DNA from: Burkholderia sp. USMB20
GTDB taxonomy: Bacteria > Pseudomonadota > Gammaproteobacteria > Burkholderiales > Burkholderiaceae
Assembly: GCF_000949135.2 (NCBI RefSeq)
Contig: NZ_JTAN02000012.1
Location: 1-64,000 of the forward strand
Reading direction: 5' to 3'
Length of the DNA stretch: 64,000 nucleotides
Part shown: positions 35,055 to 45,372 of the stretch, one piece after another
How the letters are laid out: each line of letters starts with the position of its first letter
Position numbering within the stretch: the first letter of the stretch is position 1
Notes under the pieces: generated by a model
Database searches by the model: none
Seen by the model: only the letters and a program-made list of their open reading frames with translations
Told to the model about the DNA's origin: nothing
Position numbers and translations under genes: made by a program

Positions 35055-35108
35055 GATTCGACGGCACGCGCCGCGCGGCCGACGCCGCGCACCGTCGTGC
35101 CGCCGCGC

Positions 35109-37229
35109 TTACGACGCGGAGACCGGGCGCACCGCGGCCGGATCCGAGTAGCTCGACCGGCCGTTCTCGACGTGGCCCGCGAAGCGGCGCGAGAACGTGC
35201 CGTTCACGCCGTCGCTCACCGTCACGTCATACCAGTGGTGGCTCGACGCGAGCGCCCATTGCTCGACGCGTTCGTCGCCGCCGTGCAGGGTCACCTGGCG
35301 CGCGGGCGTGCCGTACGCGTTGTCGGTCAGCGTCAGCGTCACGTGACCGCTGCCGTGGTTGCGCAGCTTCAGGTACAGGTTGCCGTTCGCGATGTCGTAG
35401 CCGGCTTTCACCTCCGGCTGCGCCTGGTTGCGCCGGCGCGCCGTCGCGGCCGACACGTTGCCCGCGAACATCCGCACGAAGCCGTTCGGCCCGTACACCG
35501 AGAACGCATACGCGCCGTTCGTCTCCGTCAGGTCGAAGTCCGCGTGCAGCACGCGGCGCGCGCCGACCGTGTAGCGCCACGGGCCGTCGGTGCGGTTGGT
35601 CGCGTACACCTGGAAGTGCGCGCCCTGGTTGCCGCGGTTCGCGAACTCGATGCGCAGCGTGTTGCCGCCGTAGAGGCTCGCGTTCACGTGCAGTTCGTAC
35701 GGCAGCGCACGCGCCGGGCGCACGCCCGGTTCCTGCGGGTCGATCGGCGACGGCGTCGCGGGCACGCTCGGCGCGGGTTGCGACGTGCATTGCTGGTCGG
35801 CGATCGAGCGGTACTGGCTCGTATCGGGCAGCGTCGGGAACGTCGCGTCGGACGAGCGGAAGTCGAACGCGGCGGTGAGGTCGCCGCAGACGGTCCGGCG
35901 CCACGGCGTGATGTTCGGCTCGTCGATGCCGAAGCGCTCGCCGATGAAGCGGATCACCGACGTGTGGTCGAATACCTGCGAGCACACGAAGCCGCCCTTC
36001 GACCACGGCGACACGACCGTCATCGGCACGCGCGGCCCGAGGCCGTACGGCAGCCCGTCGGCCGTGTAGCTGCCGCCGCGGCCGGGATTCACGACCGTAT
36101 GCAGCTCGCCGTCGGTGGTCACGGTCGATGCGCCCTGCGCGGCCGAGGTCGGCGGCTGCGGCGGCACGACGTGATCGAAGAAGCCGTCGTTTTCGTCGTA
36201 CATGATGAACAGCACCGTCTTCGCCCAGACGTCCGGGTTCGACGTCAGCGCGTCGAGGATCTGCGACGTGTAGTTCGCGCCGTACGCGGGCGTGTATTTC
36301 GGATGCTCGGAGAACACGGCGGGCGGCAGCAGCCACGACACCTGCGGCAGCCGGTCGTTGATCACGTCGTCCTTCAGGTTGTCGAGCGTGCGCACCGTCT
36401 GCGCGCGCTGGTACAGCGACGAGCCCGGCTTCGCGTTGATGAAGTTCGTGAAGTTCTGCAGGATGTTCGTGCCGTAGTTGCCGTTGTACGGGTCGGCCCA
36501 CGTGAGCCCCTGCTGGTAGATCTGCCACGACACGCCGTGCGCCTCGAGCCGTTCGGGGAAGGTCGTCCACGACAGCAGCTGGTACGCGGGCGGCAGGTCG
36601 CCGTCGACGTAGTCGGCGTTGTCGAGCAGCGGGCCGCCGAACTTGCCGGTCGGGTCGACCGTGCCCGTCATCAGGTACGAACGGTTCGGGTGCGTCGGCC
36701 CCGGCAGCGAGCAGAAGTAGTTGTCGCACACGGTGAACGCATCGGCGAGCGCGTAATGGAACGGGATGTCCTCGCGCACGTGATAGCCCATCGTCATGTC
36801 GGTCTTGTTCGCGGGCCACTGGTCGTAGCGGCCGCCGTCGATCGCCGCATGGGTCTTCGCCCACGAGTGGTCGAGTGCGCCCAGGCACTGCGCGCTGGTC
36901 GTCTTCGTGTCGAGCCGGAACGGCAGCACGGGCTTCGCCGGGTCTTCCTTCGACGGCTGGTACCACACCGGCTTGCCGTTCGGCAGCGGAATCGGGAAGC
37001 GGTCGTTGTAGCCGCGCACGCCGCGCAGGTGTCCGAAGTAATGGTCGAACGAGCGGTTCTCCTGCATGAACACGACGATGTGCTGGACATCGCGGATCGT
37101 GCCGGTGCCGCGCGCGGCCGGAATCGCGAGCGCGCGGCGGATCGATTCGGGGAACGCGTTGAGCGCGACGGCCGCGCCCGCCGACTGTGCGACGGTATGC
37201 AGGAAACGGCGGCGGCTGGATGACGTCAT
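35109..37229 (-). CDS. plcN: Phosphocholine-specific phospholipase C (Tat-exported)
   Basis: 706 aa. A twin-arginine signal (SSSRRRFLHTVAQSAG) is followed by the phosphoesterase domain with FMQENRSFDHYFGHLRG and LPGPTHPNRSYLMTGT containing catalytic residues, MYDENDGFFDHV, and then two DUF756 C-terminal domains (ELHVNASLYGGNTLRIEFAN; GYDIANGNLYLKLRNHGSG). This is the PlcH/PlcN architecture. Burkholderia have several such enzymes; hemolytic and non-hemolytic types are not separated by what I can see. A small lipoprotein gene precedes it by 57 bp. Confidence 0.95.
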   Translation of the reverse strand: MTSSSRRRFLHTVAQSAGAAVALNAFPESIRRALAIPAARGTGTIRDVQHIVVFMQENRSFDHYFGHLRGVRGYNDRFPIPLPNGKPVWYQPSKEDPAKPVLPFRLDTKTTSAQCLGALDHSWAKTHAAIDGGRYDQWPANKTDMTMGYHVREDIPFHYALADAFTVCDNYFCSLPGPTHPNRSYLMTGTVDPTGKFGGPLLDNADYVDGDLPPAYQLLSWTTFPERLEAHGVSWQIYQQGLTWADPYNGNYGTNILQNFTNFINAKPGSSLYQRAQTVRTLDNLKDDVINDRLPQVSWLLPPAVFSEHPKYTPAYGANYTSQILDALTSNPDVWAKTVLFIMYDENDGFFDHVVPPQPPTSAAQGASTVTTDGELHTVVNPGRGGSYTADGLPYGLGPRVPMTVVSPWSKGGFVCSQVFDHTSVIRFIGERFGIDEPNITPWRRTVCGDLTAAFDFRSSDATFPTLPDTSQYRSIADQQCTSQPAPSVPATPSPIDPQEPGVRPARALPYELHVNASLYGGNTLRIEFANRGNQGAHFQVYATNRTDGPWRYTVGARRVLHADFDLTETNGAYAFSVYGPNGFVRMFAGNVSAATARRRNQAQPEVKAGYDIANGNLYLKLRNHGSGHVTLTLTDNAYGTPARQVTLHGGDERVEQWALASSHHWYDVTVSDGVNGTFSRRFAGHVENGRSSYSDPAAVRPVSAS

Positions 37230-37286
37230 GTTATTTCACCTCGGTTCTGCGATCGGGGACTGGGGACACCAACAGGAACGGCGGGA

Positions 37287-37571
37287 TCAGTGCGGCGACG
37301 ATGCGGCGACGCTTGACGCGCCCGCGTTCGTCGCGGGCTTTGCGTCGTCGTCATCGTCGGGCGGGTAGTGGACGACGGGCGGCGCGAGCGGCGCGGCATC
37401 GGACGCGGCGGCTTTCGCGCCCGCGCCGCTGTTGAACGCGCTCGCGGCGCCGGACGATGCGCCGGCCTGTTGCGAGGCGTCGGTTGCGTGCGCGTCGTGC
37501 GGCGCGTCGTCGCTGCAGGCGGCGGCGAAGGCGGCGGCACATAGAACGACGACGAGGGCAACACGACGCAT
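37287..37571 (-). CDS. Small lipoprotein upstream of phospholipase C
   Basis: 94 aa. A lipobox (MRRVALVVVLCAAAFAAAC) predicts a lipid anchor at Cys-19, followed by an Ala/Ser/Asp-rich unstructured chain with HYPPDDDDDAKP. AGGAGAG precedes the start at 37571; the frame extends further without support. Close position to the phospholipase gene suggests co-transcription. PlcR-like chaperones are larger, so the role is open. Confidence 0.75.
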   Translation of the reverse strand: MRRVALVVVLCAAAFAAACSDDAPHDAHATDASQQAGASSGAASAFNSGAGAKAAASDAAPLAPPVVHYPPDDDDDAKPATNAGASSVAASSPH

Positions 37572-38130
37572 CACTTCTCTCCTGGCAGGCGGATCGGGAA
37601 ACGTTTTCGAGTATGCCCGTGCGATGCGACGATTCGGTGAATCGTTTGCGACCGGCGCGTGATCGCGAACGGCTTTCGTGATGCTGACCATATGCTTTCA
37701 CGGCGGCGGAGCCGGGTCGACCCGCCGAATTTTCATGGCGGATGTAGTGGCCGCGCGCATTTACACGCGCGTGCAACGCAACGAACCATGTACGCGATGC
37801 GACGTGTCGTGCACGGCGGTGCGGACGCTTTTGGCCAGCGTCGGTCGATGTGTCGCCCGCGCCACTGCCGAATGCGTGTTTTTTACCGCATCGACAGCCG
37901 GCGGTCAGCCACGCGCCAGCGTAGCGGCACGCACGTGACAGGAGCGGCAACCGATACCTGCGTGCGGTCCGTTCGCAACGCATGAACGCAATCTGCCCGG
38001 CGCAGGCGAAGACCCGTGTCGGCTTGCGGCACCGGAATTGCTCGCAGCGCCGATGCACGCGCTGTCCCGCGCGGCCAACCGGGCACGGGCGGCGTATCCG
38101 CATCCATCAACCAGGGAGCGAGCAGAAGCC
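37572..38130. other. Intergenic region between lipoprotein and pao genes (559 bp)
   Basis: Divergent promoters are expected. I see a short GCGCG/CGCGC inverted repeat near 37756-37772 and a T-run at 37880-37886, but no clear operator, terminator or gene. Open frames here have no recognisable protein character. Confidence 0.4.
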
Positions 38131-38883
<753 letters not shown>

Positions 38884-38900
38884 CGCGGGAGGACCCGGCC

Positions 38901-39902
38901 ATGGAAGCGATCTCCTACGAACGGGCAACCGACGTCGCGGGCGCCGTGCGGGCGGCGCAGCGGCCGGGCGCGGCCTTCATCGGCGGCGGCACGAACCTGC
39001 TGGACCTGATGAAGGGCGGCGTCGCGCGGCCCGTCACGCTCATCGACATCACGCGCATCGCGGGCCTCGATACGGTCGACGCGTTGCCGGATGGCGGACT
39101 GCGTATCGGTGCGCTCGTGCGCAACAGCGATGCGGCCGCTCATCCGCGTATTCGCGCGGACTATCCGCTGCTGTCGCTGGCGCTGCTCGCCGGCGCGTCC
39201 GCGCAATTGCGCAACATGGCGACCGTCGGCGGCAACCTGATGCAGCGCACGCGCTGCCCGTATTTCTACGATCCCGCGTTCGCGCAATGCAACAAGCGCG
39301 AGCCGGGCAGCGGCTGCGCGGCGATCGGCGGGCACAACCGGATGCACGCGATTCTCGGCGCCAGCCAGCAGTGCGTCGCGGTGAACCCGTCGGACATGAG
39401 CGTCGCGCTCGCGGCGCTCGACGCGGTCGTACAGGTGAGCGGCCCACGCGGCGCGCGGCAGATTCCGTTCGCGTCGTTTCACCGGTTGCCCGGCGATCGG
39501 CCCGATCTCGACACGACGCTCGAACCGGGCGAACTGATTACGTCGGTGGATCTGCCGCCGCCGCGCTTTGCGGACCATGCGCACTACCTGAAGGTGCGCG
39601 ACCGCGCGAGTTACGCGTTCGCGCTGGTCGCGGTGGCCGCCGCGTTGCGGCTGGACGGTGCGCAGGTGACGGAGGCGCGCATCGCGCTCGGCGGCGTGGC
39701 GCACAAGCCGCTGCGCGCGACGGCCGCGGAACGGCATCTCGTCGGCCGCGCGCCGACGGATGCGGCGCTGCGCGAGGCGGCTGCGCTCGCGTTGCGCGAC
39801 GCGCGGCCGCTCGACGGCAATCGATTCAAGGTCGCGCTCGCGCAGCGCGCGATCGTCCGTGCGGTGCATGCGGCCGCTGGCACGACGGGAGATGCGGCAT
39901 GA
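38901..39902 (+). CDS. paoB: Aldehyde oxidoreductase FAD-binding subunit
   Basis: 333 aa of the CO-dehydrogenase flavoprotein family: GAAFIGGGTNLLDLMKGG binds FAD, and TRCPYFYDPAFAQCNKREPGSGCAA gives the extra cysteines of the [4Fe-4S] cluster typical of PaoB (shown here in parts: TRCPYFYD, AQCNKREPGSGCAA). The C-terminal CODH_FAD domain starts near YLKVRDRASYAFALV. It follows paoA by 17 bp, with GGAGG before the start, and overlaps paoC as ATGA. Confidence 0.93.
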   Translation: MEAISYERATDVAGAVRAAQRPGAAFIGGGTNLLDLMKGGVARPVTLIDITRIAGLDTVDALPDGGLRIGALVRNSDAAAHPRIRADYPLLSLALLAGASAQLRNMATVGGNLMQRTRCPYFYDPAFAQCNKREPGSGCAAIGGHNRMHAILGASQQCVAVNPSDMSVALAALDAVVQVSGPRGARQIPFASFHRLPGDRPDLDTTLEPGELITSVDLPPPRFADHAHYLKVRDRASYAFALVAVAAALRLDGAQVTEARIALGGVAHKPLRATAAERHLVGRAPTDAALREAAALALRDARPLDGNRFKVALAQRAIVRAVHAAAGTTGDAA

Positions 39903-42122
39903 ACACGGTGACCGGACAGCCGCTCGACCGTGTCGACGGCGTACTCAAAGTGACGGGCGGCGCGCGCTATGCGGCCGAATTCGCCGATACGCGCCTCGCG
40001 CACGCGGTGCTCGTGACGAGCACGATCGCAGCGGGGCGCATCGAATCGATTGACGCGGCACGCGCACGCGCGATGCCGGCGTGCTGCTCGTGATGACGCA
40101 CGAGAACGCGATGCGGTTGCCCAACGGCGGCCGCACGCCGCTGTCGCCCCGGCCGGCGCCGGCTCACGCTGTTGCAGGACGACACGGTGCGCTACAGCCA
40201 ACGAACCTGTCGCGGTCGTCGTCGCCGAAAACGCTCGAGCAGGCGACCGACGCCGCGAATGCCGTGCAGGTGCGCTATCGCGCGAGCGATGCCACGCTCG
40301 ATTTCGCGCGCGCGAAGCGCGGCGCGCGCGTGCCGCCGAAGCAGCAGGGGCGCGCGATGGACACGCAGCGCGGCGACGTCGATGCAGGCCTGCGCGAGGG
40401 CGCGGTGCGCATCGACGCCACCTACACGACGCCGATGCAGCATCACAACCCGCTCGAGCCGCACGCGACGATGGCGCACTGGGACGGCCCGACGCTCACG
40501 CTGCACGACGCGACGCAGGGCGTGTCGGGCGCCAGCACGGCGGTGGCCGCGGTGTTCGGCATCGCGCCGGAGCAGGTGCGCGTGATCTCGCCGTTCCTCG
40601 GCGGCGGCTTCGGCTGCAAGGGATCGTCGTGGTCGCACGTGTCGTTGTGCGCGATGGCCGCGCGCCAGGTGGGGCGCCCGGTGCGCCTTGCGCTGACGCG
40701 GCCGCAGATGTTCGGCCCGGTCGGCGGCCGCCCGTTCACCGAGCAGCGCGTCGTGCTGGCCGCGCGCGCCGACGGCACGCTGACCGCGCTGCGCCACGAC
40801 TCGATCGTCACCACGTCGACGTTCGAGGACTGGACGGAGATGTGCGGGATGCCGTCGCGGATCATGTATGCAGTGCCGAACCAGGCGACCACGCACCGGA
40901 TCGTGTCGCTGAACGTCGGCACGCCGACGTTCATGCGCGCGCCCGGCGAGGCGTCCGGTTCGTTCGCGCTGGAATCGGCGATGGACGAGCTCGCGTGGCG
41001 GCTCGGCATGGATCCGGTCGCGCTGCGGCTCGCGAATTACGCGGAGGTCGACCCGGAGGATGGCAAGCCGTGGTCGAGCAACAAGCTGCGCGAGTGCTAC
41101 CAGGCCGGCGCGCAACGCTTCGGCTGGTCGCGGCGCACCGGCGGGCCGCGCACGATGCGCGACGGCGACACGCTGGTCGGTCTCGGGATGGCCGCCGCGA
41201 CGTATCCGGCGAATCGCAGCGAGGCGTCTGCGCGTGCGCGCATCCTGCCGGACGGCACGGCCGAAGTCGCGTCGGGCACGCAGGACATCGGCACCGGCAC
41301 CTACACGGTCATGACCCAAGTCGCCGCCGACGCGCTCGGCTTCGCGCCGCAGAACGTGCGCTTCGTGCTCGGCGATTCGAGCCTGCCGCGCGCGCCGGTG
41401 TCGGGCGGTTCGCAATCGGCGGCGAGCGTCGCGCCGGCCGTGCGTGACGCCGCGCTGCGGGCGCGCGCGATGCTGATCGCGCTGGCGATCGCCGATTCGG
41501 GCTCGCCGCTGCACGGCGTCGCGGCGGACGACGTGACGGTCGACGACGGCTGGCTCGTGCATCGCGGCGAGCCGTCGCGGCGCGATCCGGCCGCCGCGGT
41601 GATCGCGCGGCGGGCGGACGGCCGCTCGAAGCGCAGGCGACCGCGAAGCCGGGCGACGAGAAGTCGCGCTATGCATCTCATTCGTTCGGCGCGGTGTTCG
41701 CCGAAGTACACGTCGATGCCGAACTCGGCACGATCCGGGTGCCGCGCATCGTCGGCGTGTACAGCGTCGGCAGCCTGCTGAATGCGAAGACCGCACGCAG
41801 CCAGCTGATCGGCGGGATGGTGTGGGGGCTCGGCACCGCGCTCGAGGAAGGCTCGTTCCTCGACGTGCGGCATGGCCGCTTCACGAATGCGAACCTCGCC
41901 GAATATCACGTACCCGTGAACGCGGATATCGGCGATCTCGACGTGAGCTTCGTCGACGAGCGCGACACGCATTTCAACCCGCTCGGCATCCGCGGCATCG
42001 GCGAAATAGGCATCACGGGCGTGCCGGCGGCGATCGCGAATGCGATCTATCACGCAACGGGCGTGCGCGTGCGCGATCTGCCGATCACGCTCGACAAGGT
42101 GGCGATGCCGACGCGCGCGTGA
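39899..42122 (+). pseudogene. paoC: Aldehyde oxidoreductase molybdopterin subunit, multiply frameshifted
   Basis: Compared with PaoC/YagR the protein is recognisable from end to end: DRVDGVLKVTGGARYAAEF, RIDATYTTPMQHHNPLEPHA, RVISPFLGGGFGCKG, FMRAPGEASGSFALESA, TQDIGTGTYTVMTQ and the catalytic glutamate in GIRGIGEIGITGVPAAIANA. The reading frame changes about five times: a base lost near 40078, single-base gains near 40160, 40199 and 40230 (GAAAACG for GAAACG), and a base lost near 41610. The ATG at 39899 overlaps the paoB stop. The main central frame is 40081-41640. The enzyme cannot be made as written. Real decay or indel errors are both possible. Confidence 0.88.
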
Positions 42123-42137
42123 GCGTCAGCCGCAGCG

Positions 42138-42850
42138 TCAGCGGCGCGGCGTTCTGCGCCGCGCTTCGCTGCGCAGCCAGTCGAGCCACGTGCGGATCGC
42201 CGCTTCCTGCGGATGGCCGGGGCGCCATACGACGTAGTGCGCATACACGTCGGTCACGCGCACCGTCGATACGCGCACGAGCGTGCCGTCCGCGAGCTCG
42301 GGCTCGATCAGCGAGCGGCGCGCGAGTGCGACGCCACGCCCTTTCAGCGTCGCGTCGATCAGCGCATTCGCATCGGTGAAACGCGGCGCGCGAGCGGATT
42401 CGGTGAGGTCGAGCCGCGCAGCCTGGAGCCACGGTTCCCATGGCTGCGCGGGATGGCGCAGCAACGTCGCGCGCACGAGATCGGCCGGCACGCGCGGCGC
42501 AATGCCGTCGCGATTGCGGTACGCGGGGCTCGCGACCGGGAAGATCGTCTCGTTCATCAGCTTTTCGGCGACGACGCCCGGCCAGCTGCCGGGCCCGTAG
42601 CGCAGCGCGACGTCGATGCGGTCGCGCTTGCGCAGCGGCGCGAGCGCCACGTCCGGGTGCAGCGCGATCGCGATGTGCGGATGCGCGGCGGTGAAGCGCG
42701 GCAGGCGTGGTGCGAGCCAGCGCTCGGCGACACTCGGCAGCACGCTGACGTTCAGCGTCACGTCGCAGGTACGCGGCCGGCCGCGCGGCGCGCGCTGGCG
42801 CGCGAGGCGGCCTGACGGATGCGCGGGCGCCGTGGGGCGTGCTGCGCCCG
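42138..42850 (-). pseudogene. LysR-family regulator lacking its DNA-binding domain
   Basis: The frame 42138-42761 encodes the effector-binding domain of a GcvA-like LysR protein (VSVLPSVAERWLAPRLPRFTAAHP; LRYGPGSWPGVVAEKLM; GRGVALARRSLIEPELADG). The linker (IRQAASRASARRAAG) continues to about 42850 in the neighbouring frame, so a frameshift separates it. The HTH that should precede it is missing; the DNA beyond 42850 instead holds a fragment related to paoC. It likely regulated the pao operon. Confidence 0.75.
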
Positions 42851-42877
42851 CGTGTGACGAACGGCTGCCATTTCACG

Positions 42878-42944
42878 GTGCCGCGCATCGGTGGCGTGTA
42901 CAGTCGGCGGCCTCCGGAACGCGAAGACCGCACGCAGCCAGCTG
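42878..42944 (+). repeat. Stray 67-bp copy of a paoC segment
   Basis: GTGCCGCGCATCG...CAGCCAGCTG matches paoC 41739-41807 in 61 of 69 aligned positions by eye, same orientation, with a 2-nt gap. Corrected for the gap it would encode VPRIGGVYSVGGLRNAKTAR, like VPRIVGVYSVGSLLNAKTAR of paoC. The flanks do not match. It replaces the 5' end of the LysR gene. Confidence 0.8.
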
Positions 42945-43079
42945 TCGCACGCTCCGTGCGAATGATCGAGACGCCACACTGCGTCATGCTGGCCTGCGCC
43001 ATGCCCGCGTCGTTCGACGATTCATTCGGATCCCGAAGTTCGTACGTGTCCAATTGCCACGTCGACTCCATTTCTATTG

Positions 43080-43098
43080 AATGAGAACCATTCTCGTT
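43080..43098 (+). promoter_or_regulatory. Fur box upstream of TonB-dependent receptor
   Basis: AATGAGAA-CCA-TTCTCGTT is an 8-3-8 inverted repeat with one mismatch and matches the GATAATGATAATCATTATC-type Fur pattern in its GAGAA/TTCTC form. It is 17 bp from the receptor start codon, so Fur would block initiation when iron is plentiful. Confidence 0.7.
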
Positions 43099-43115
43099 AA
43101 TGGGGTGGAGTGAAC

Positions 43116-45317
43116 ATGAGTCGTTGCATTCTGTCGAGCGCGACGCCGCCGCGTCGCGCGACCGCGTCCGTTGCGTTCGCAATGGTGACCTGTGCCGCCG
43201 CGCCTGCGTGCGCGGAAGAGGACGAGCCGCGCCACGCGCCGCACCTGAGCCCGATCTTCGTCCACGGCAATCGCGACGCCGGTACGCGCGTCGACCGGTC
43301 GGGTTCCGCCAAATACGCGACGCCGCTGCTCGACGTGCCGCAGACGATCACCGTCGTGCCGCGCGCGGTGCTCGACGAACAGCAGGCGCTGAGCCTGCGC
43401 GACGCGCTGTCGAACGTCGCGGGCATCACGTTCAACGCGGGAGAGGGCGGCGGCGGGTCGGGCGACATGTTCAATATCCGCGGCTTCGGCGCGAACGCGA
43501 ATATGCAGCTCGACGGGTTGCGCGACAGTGCGCAGAACAATCGCAGCGACCTGTTCAACATCGAGGCGGTCGAGGTGATCAAGGGGCCGAACTCGGTATT
43601 CGGCGGCGCGGGCACGACGGGCGGCTCGGTGAACCTGATCAGCAAGACGCCGAAAGCCGGCGCGCTCACGGAGGCCGGCACGATGCTCGGAACGTCCGGC
43701 TACCGCCGCGTGACGCTCGATGCGAACCGGCCGGTGCCCGGCACCGAAGGCCGGGCCGCGTTCCGCCTGAACGCGATGGCGCATGTGAACGACGTGCCGG
43801 GCCGCAACGACATCCGCAAGCGCCGCTGGGGCGTCGCGCCGTCGCTCGCATTTGGCCTCGGCACGCCGACGCGCGTCACGCTCGGCTATTTTCACCAGTA
43901 CGACAACAACCTGCCCGACTACGGGCTGCCTGCGCACAACGGCCAGGTGCTGGCCGGCATGTCGCGCGACCGCTATTTCGGCTGGCGCAATCTGGATCGC
44001 GAACGGATCGCTGCGGATGCCGTCACCGTGAAGGCCGAGCACGACGTGTCGTCCAGCCTGAAGGTGCAGAACCTGAGCCGCTACGCGCACCTGAATCGCG
44101 ATACGGTGATTTCGGGAGCGCGCGTGAGCCTGGAAGGGCTGCCGCCCGGGCGTTACAAGCCGGCCGGGCCGCAAGGCTACGGCCGCGACGCGTCGACCGC
44201 GATGTGGGCGAACCAGACGAACGTGACGAGCACGTTCACGACGTTCGGCGTCGGGCATACGCTCGTCACGGGCTTCGAGATCTCGCGCGAAACGTACGGC
44301 CGCACGACCTATTCGTACGGGCTCAACCGGTTCTACCCAGCCGACGGCTTTGCGCTCGCGGCGCCGCCCGGCGTGTGGCGCGGCCCGGCGCAGCGCGAGG
44401 ACAGTGCCCGCCAGGACACCGCGCTGGTCGTGAAGGCGCTGTACGCGTTCGACACGATCTCGGTCGGCCGCCACTGGGACATCGACGTCGGGCTGCGGCA
44501 TGACTGGATCGACGGCTGGGCGAAAGGGGCCGCGGCCGGCAAGCCCGCCGAGCGCGCGGACAGTTCCGACCGTCACCTGAGCACGCGCGCGGGGCTCGTG
44601 TTCAAGCCGACCGACAACGGTCGCGCGTATTTCGCGTATGGCACGTCGTTCAACCCGTCCGCCGAATTTCTCGTGACCTCCGGCTCCGGCGTGAGCGCGG
44701 CGACCGGTGCGCTCGCGCCCGAGAAGAACGAGAGTTTGGAGCTCGGCGCGAAATGGGAGGGGCTCGCGGGCGTCGCGCTGAACGGCGCGCTGTTCCAGAC
44801 CGAAAAGAACAACGCGCGCGAACGCATGGCCGACGGCAGCTACGCGCTCGTGGGCCGGCAGCGCGTTCGCGGCATCGAGCTCGGGGCCGCGGGCAAGGTG
44901 ACGCCGCAGTGGGACGTGTTCGCCAACTACACGTATCTCGCGAGCGTCACGCTCAGTTCACCGGCCACGCCGCGCCGCGACGGACAGGCGCTCGGCAACA
45001 CGCCGCGGCACGCGTTCAACCTGTGGACGACCTATCGGTTGCCGGCCGGCTGGACGGTCGGCTACGGTTCGCACTTCGTCGGCCGGCGCAACGTGACGTC
45101 GCAAGGCGACGGCAAGCTCGGCGCGTACTGGGTGCACAACCTGATGGCGTCGTACGACGTGAGCCGCAGGCTGCGCTTCCAGCTGAACGTCGACAACCTG
45201 TTCGATCGCGCCTATGTCGAACGCGTGCGGCAGGTGGTGGGAAACGCATCGCAATCGTCGGCCGTCGAGTTCGGCGACGGCCGCTCGGCGATGCTGTCGG
45301 CCGTGTACAAGTTCTGA
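43116..45317 (+). CDS. TonB-dependent siderophore receptor
   Basis: A 733-aa outer-membrane receptor with a signal peptide (AFAMVTCAAAPACA), the plug domain (LLDVPQTITVVPRAVLDEQQ; RDALSNVAGITFN; FNIRGFGANANMQLDGLRD; VIKGPNSVFGGAGTTGGSVNLISKTP) and a 22-strand barrel ending FGDGRSAMLSAVYKF. It belongs to the catecholate receptor group near Fiu/BfrA. GGAG before ATG 43116 favours that start over GTG 43110. A Fur box precedes it. The ligand is not predictable. Confidence 0.94.
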   Translation: MSRCILSSATPPRRATASVAFAMVTCAAAPACAEEDEPRHAPHLSPIFVHGNRDAGTRVDRSGSAKYATPLLDVPQTITVVPRAVLDEQQALSLRDALSNVAGITFNAGEGGGGSGDMFNIRGFGANANMQLDGLRDSAQNNRSDLFNIEAVEVIKGPNSVFGGAGTTGGSVNLISKTPKAGALTEAGTMLGTSGYRRVTLDANRPVPGTEGRAAFRLNAMAHVNDVPGRNDIRKRRWGVAPSLAFGLGTPTRVTLGYFHQYDNNLPDYGLPAHNGQVLAGMSRDRYFGWRNLDRERIAADAVTVKAEHDVSSSLKVQNLSRYAHLNRDTVISGARVSLEGLPPGRYKPAGPQGYGRDASTAMWANQTNVTSTFTTFGVGHTLVTGFEISRETYGRTTYSYGLNRFYPADGFALAAPPGVWRGPAQREDSARQDTALVVKALYAFDTISVGRHWDIDVGLRHDWIDGWAKGAAAGKPAERADSSDRHLSTRAGLVFKPTDNGRAYFAYGTSFNPSAEFLVTSGSGVSAATGALAPEKNESLELGAKWEGLAGVALNGALFQTEKNNARERMADGSYALVGRQRVRGIELGAAGKVTPQWDVFANYTYLASVTLSSPATPRRDGQALGNTPRHAFNLWTTYRLPAGWTVGYGSHFVGRRNVTSQGDGKLGAYWVHNLMASYDVSRRLRFQLNVDNLFDRAYVERVRQVVGNASQSSAVEFGDGRSAMLSAVYKF

Positions 45318-45372
45318 ATGCCGCGCCATGCGGTCGGCAGGACGGGCGTCGCCGCTGGCGCCCGCTTGCTGG

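Noticed and set aside
37659-37985. Short open frames in the lipoprotein-pao gap
   Set aside because: Cys/Arg-rich translations without ribosome sites or recognisable features.
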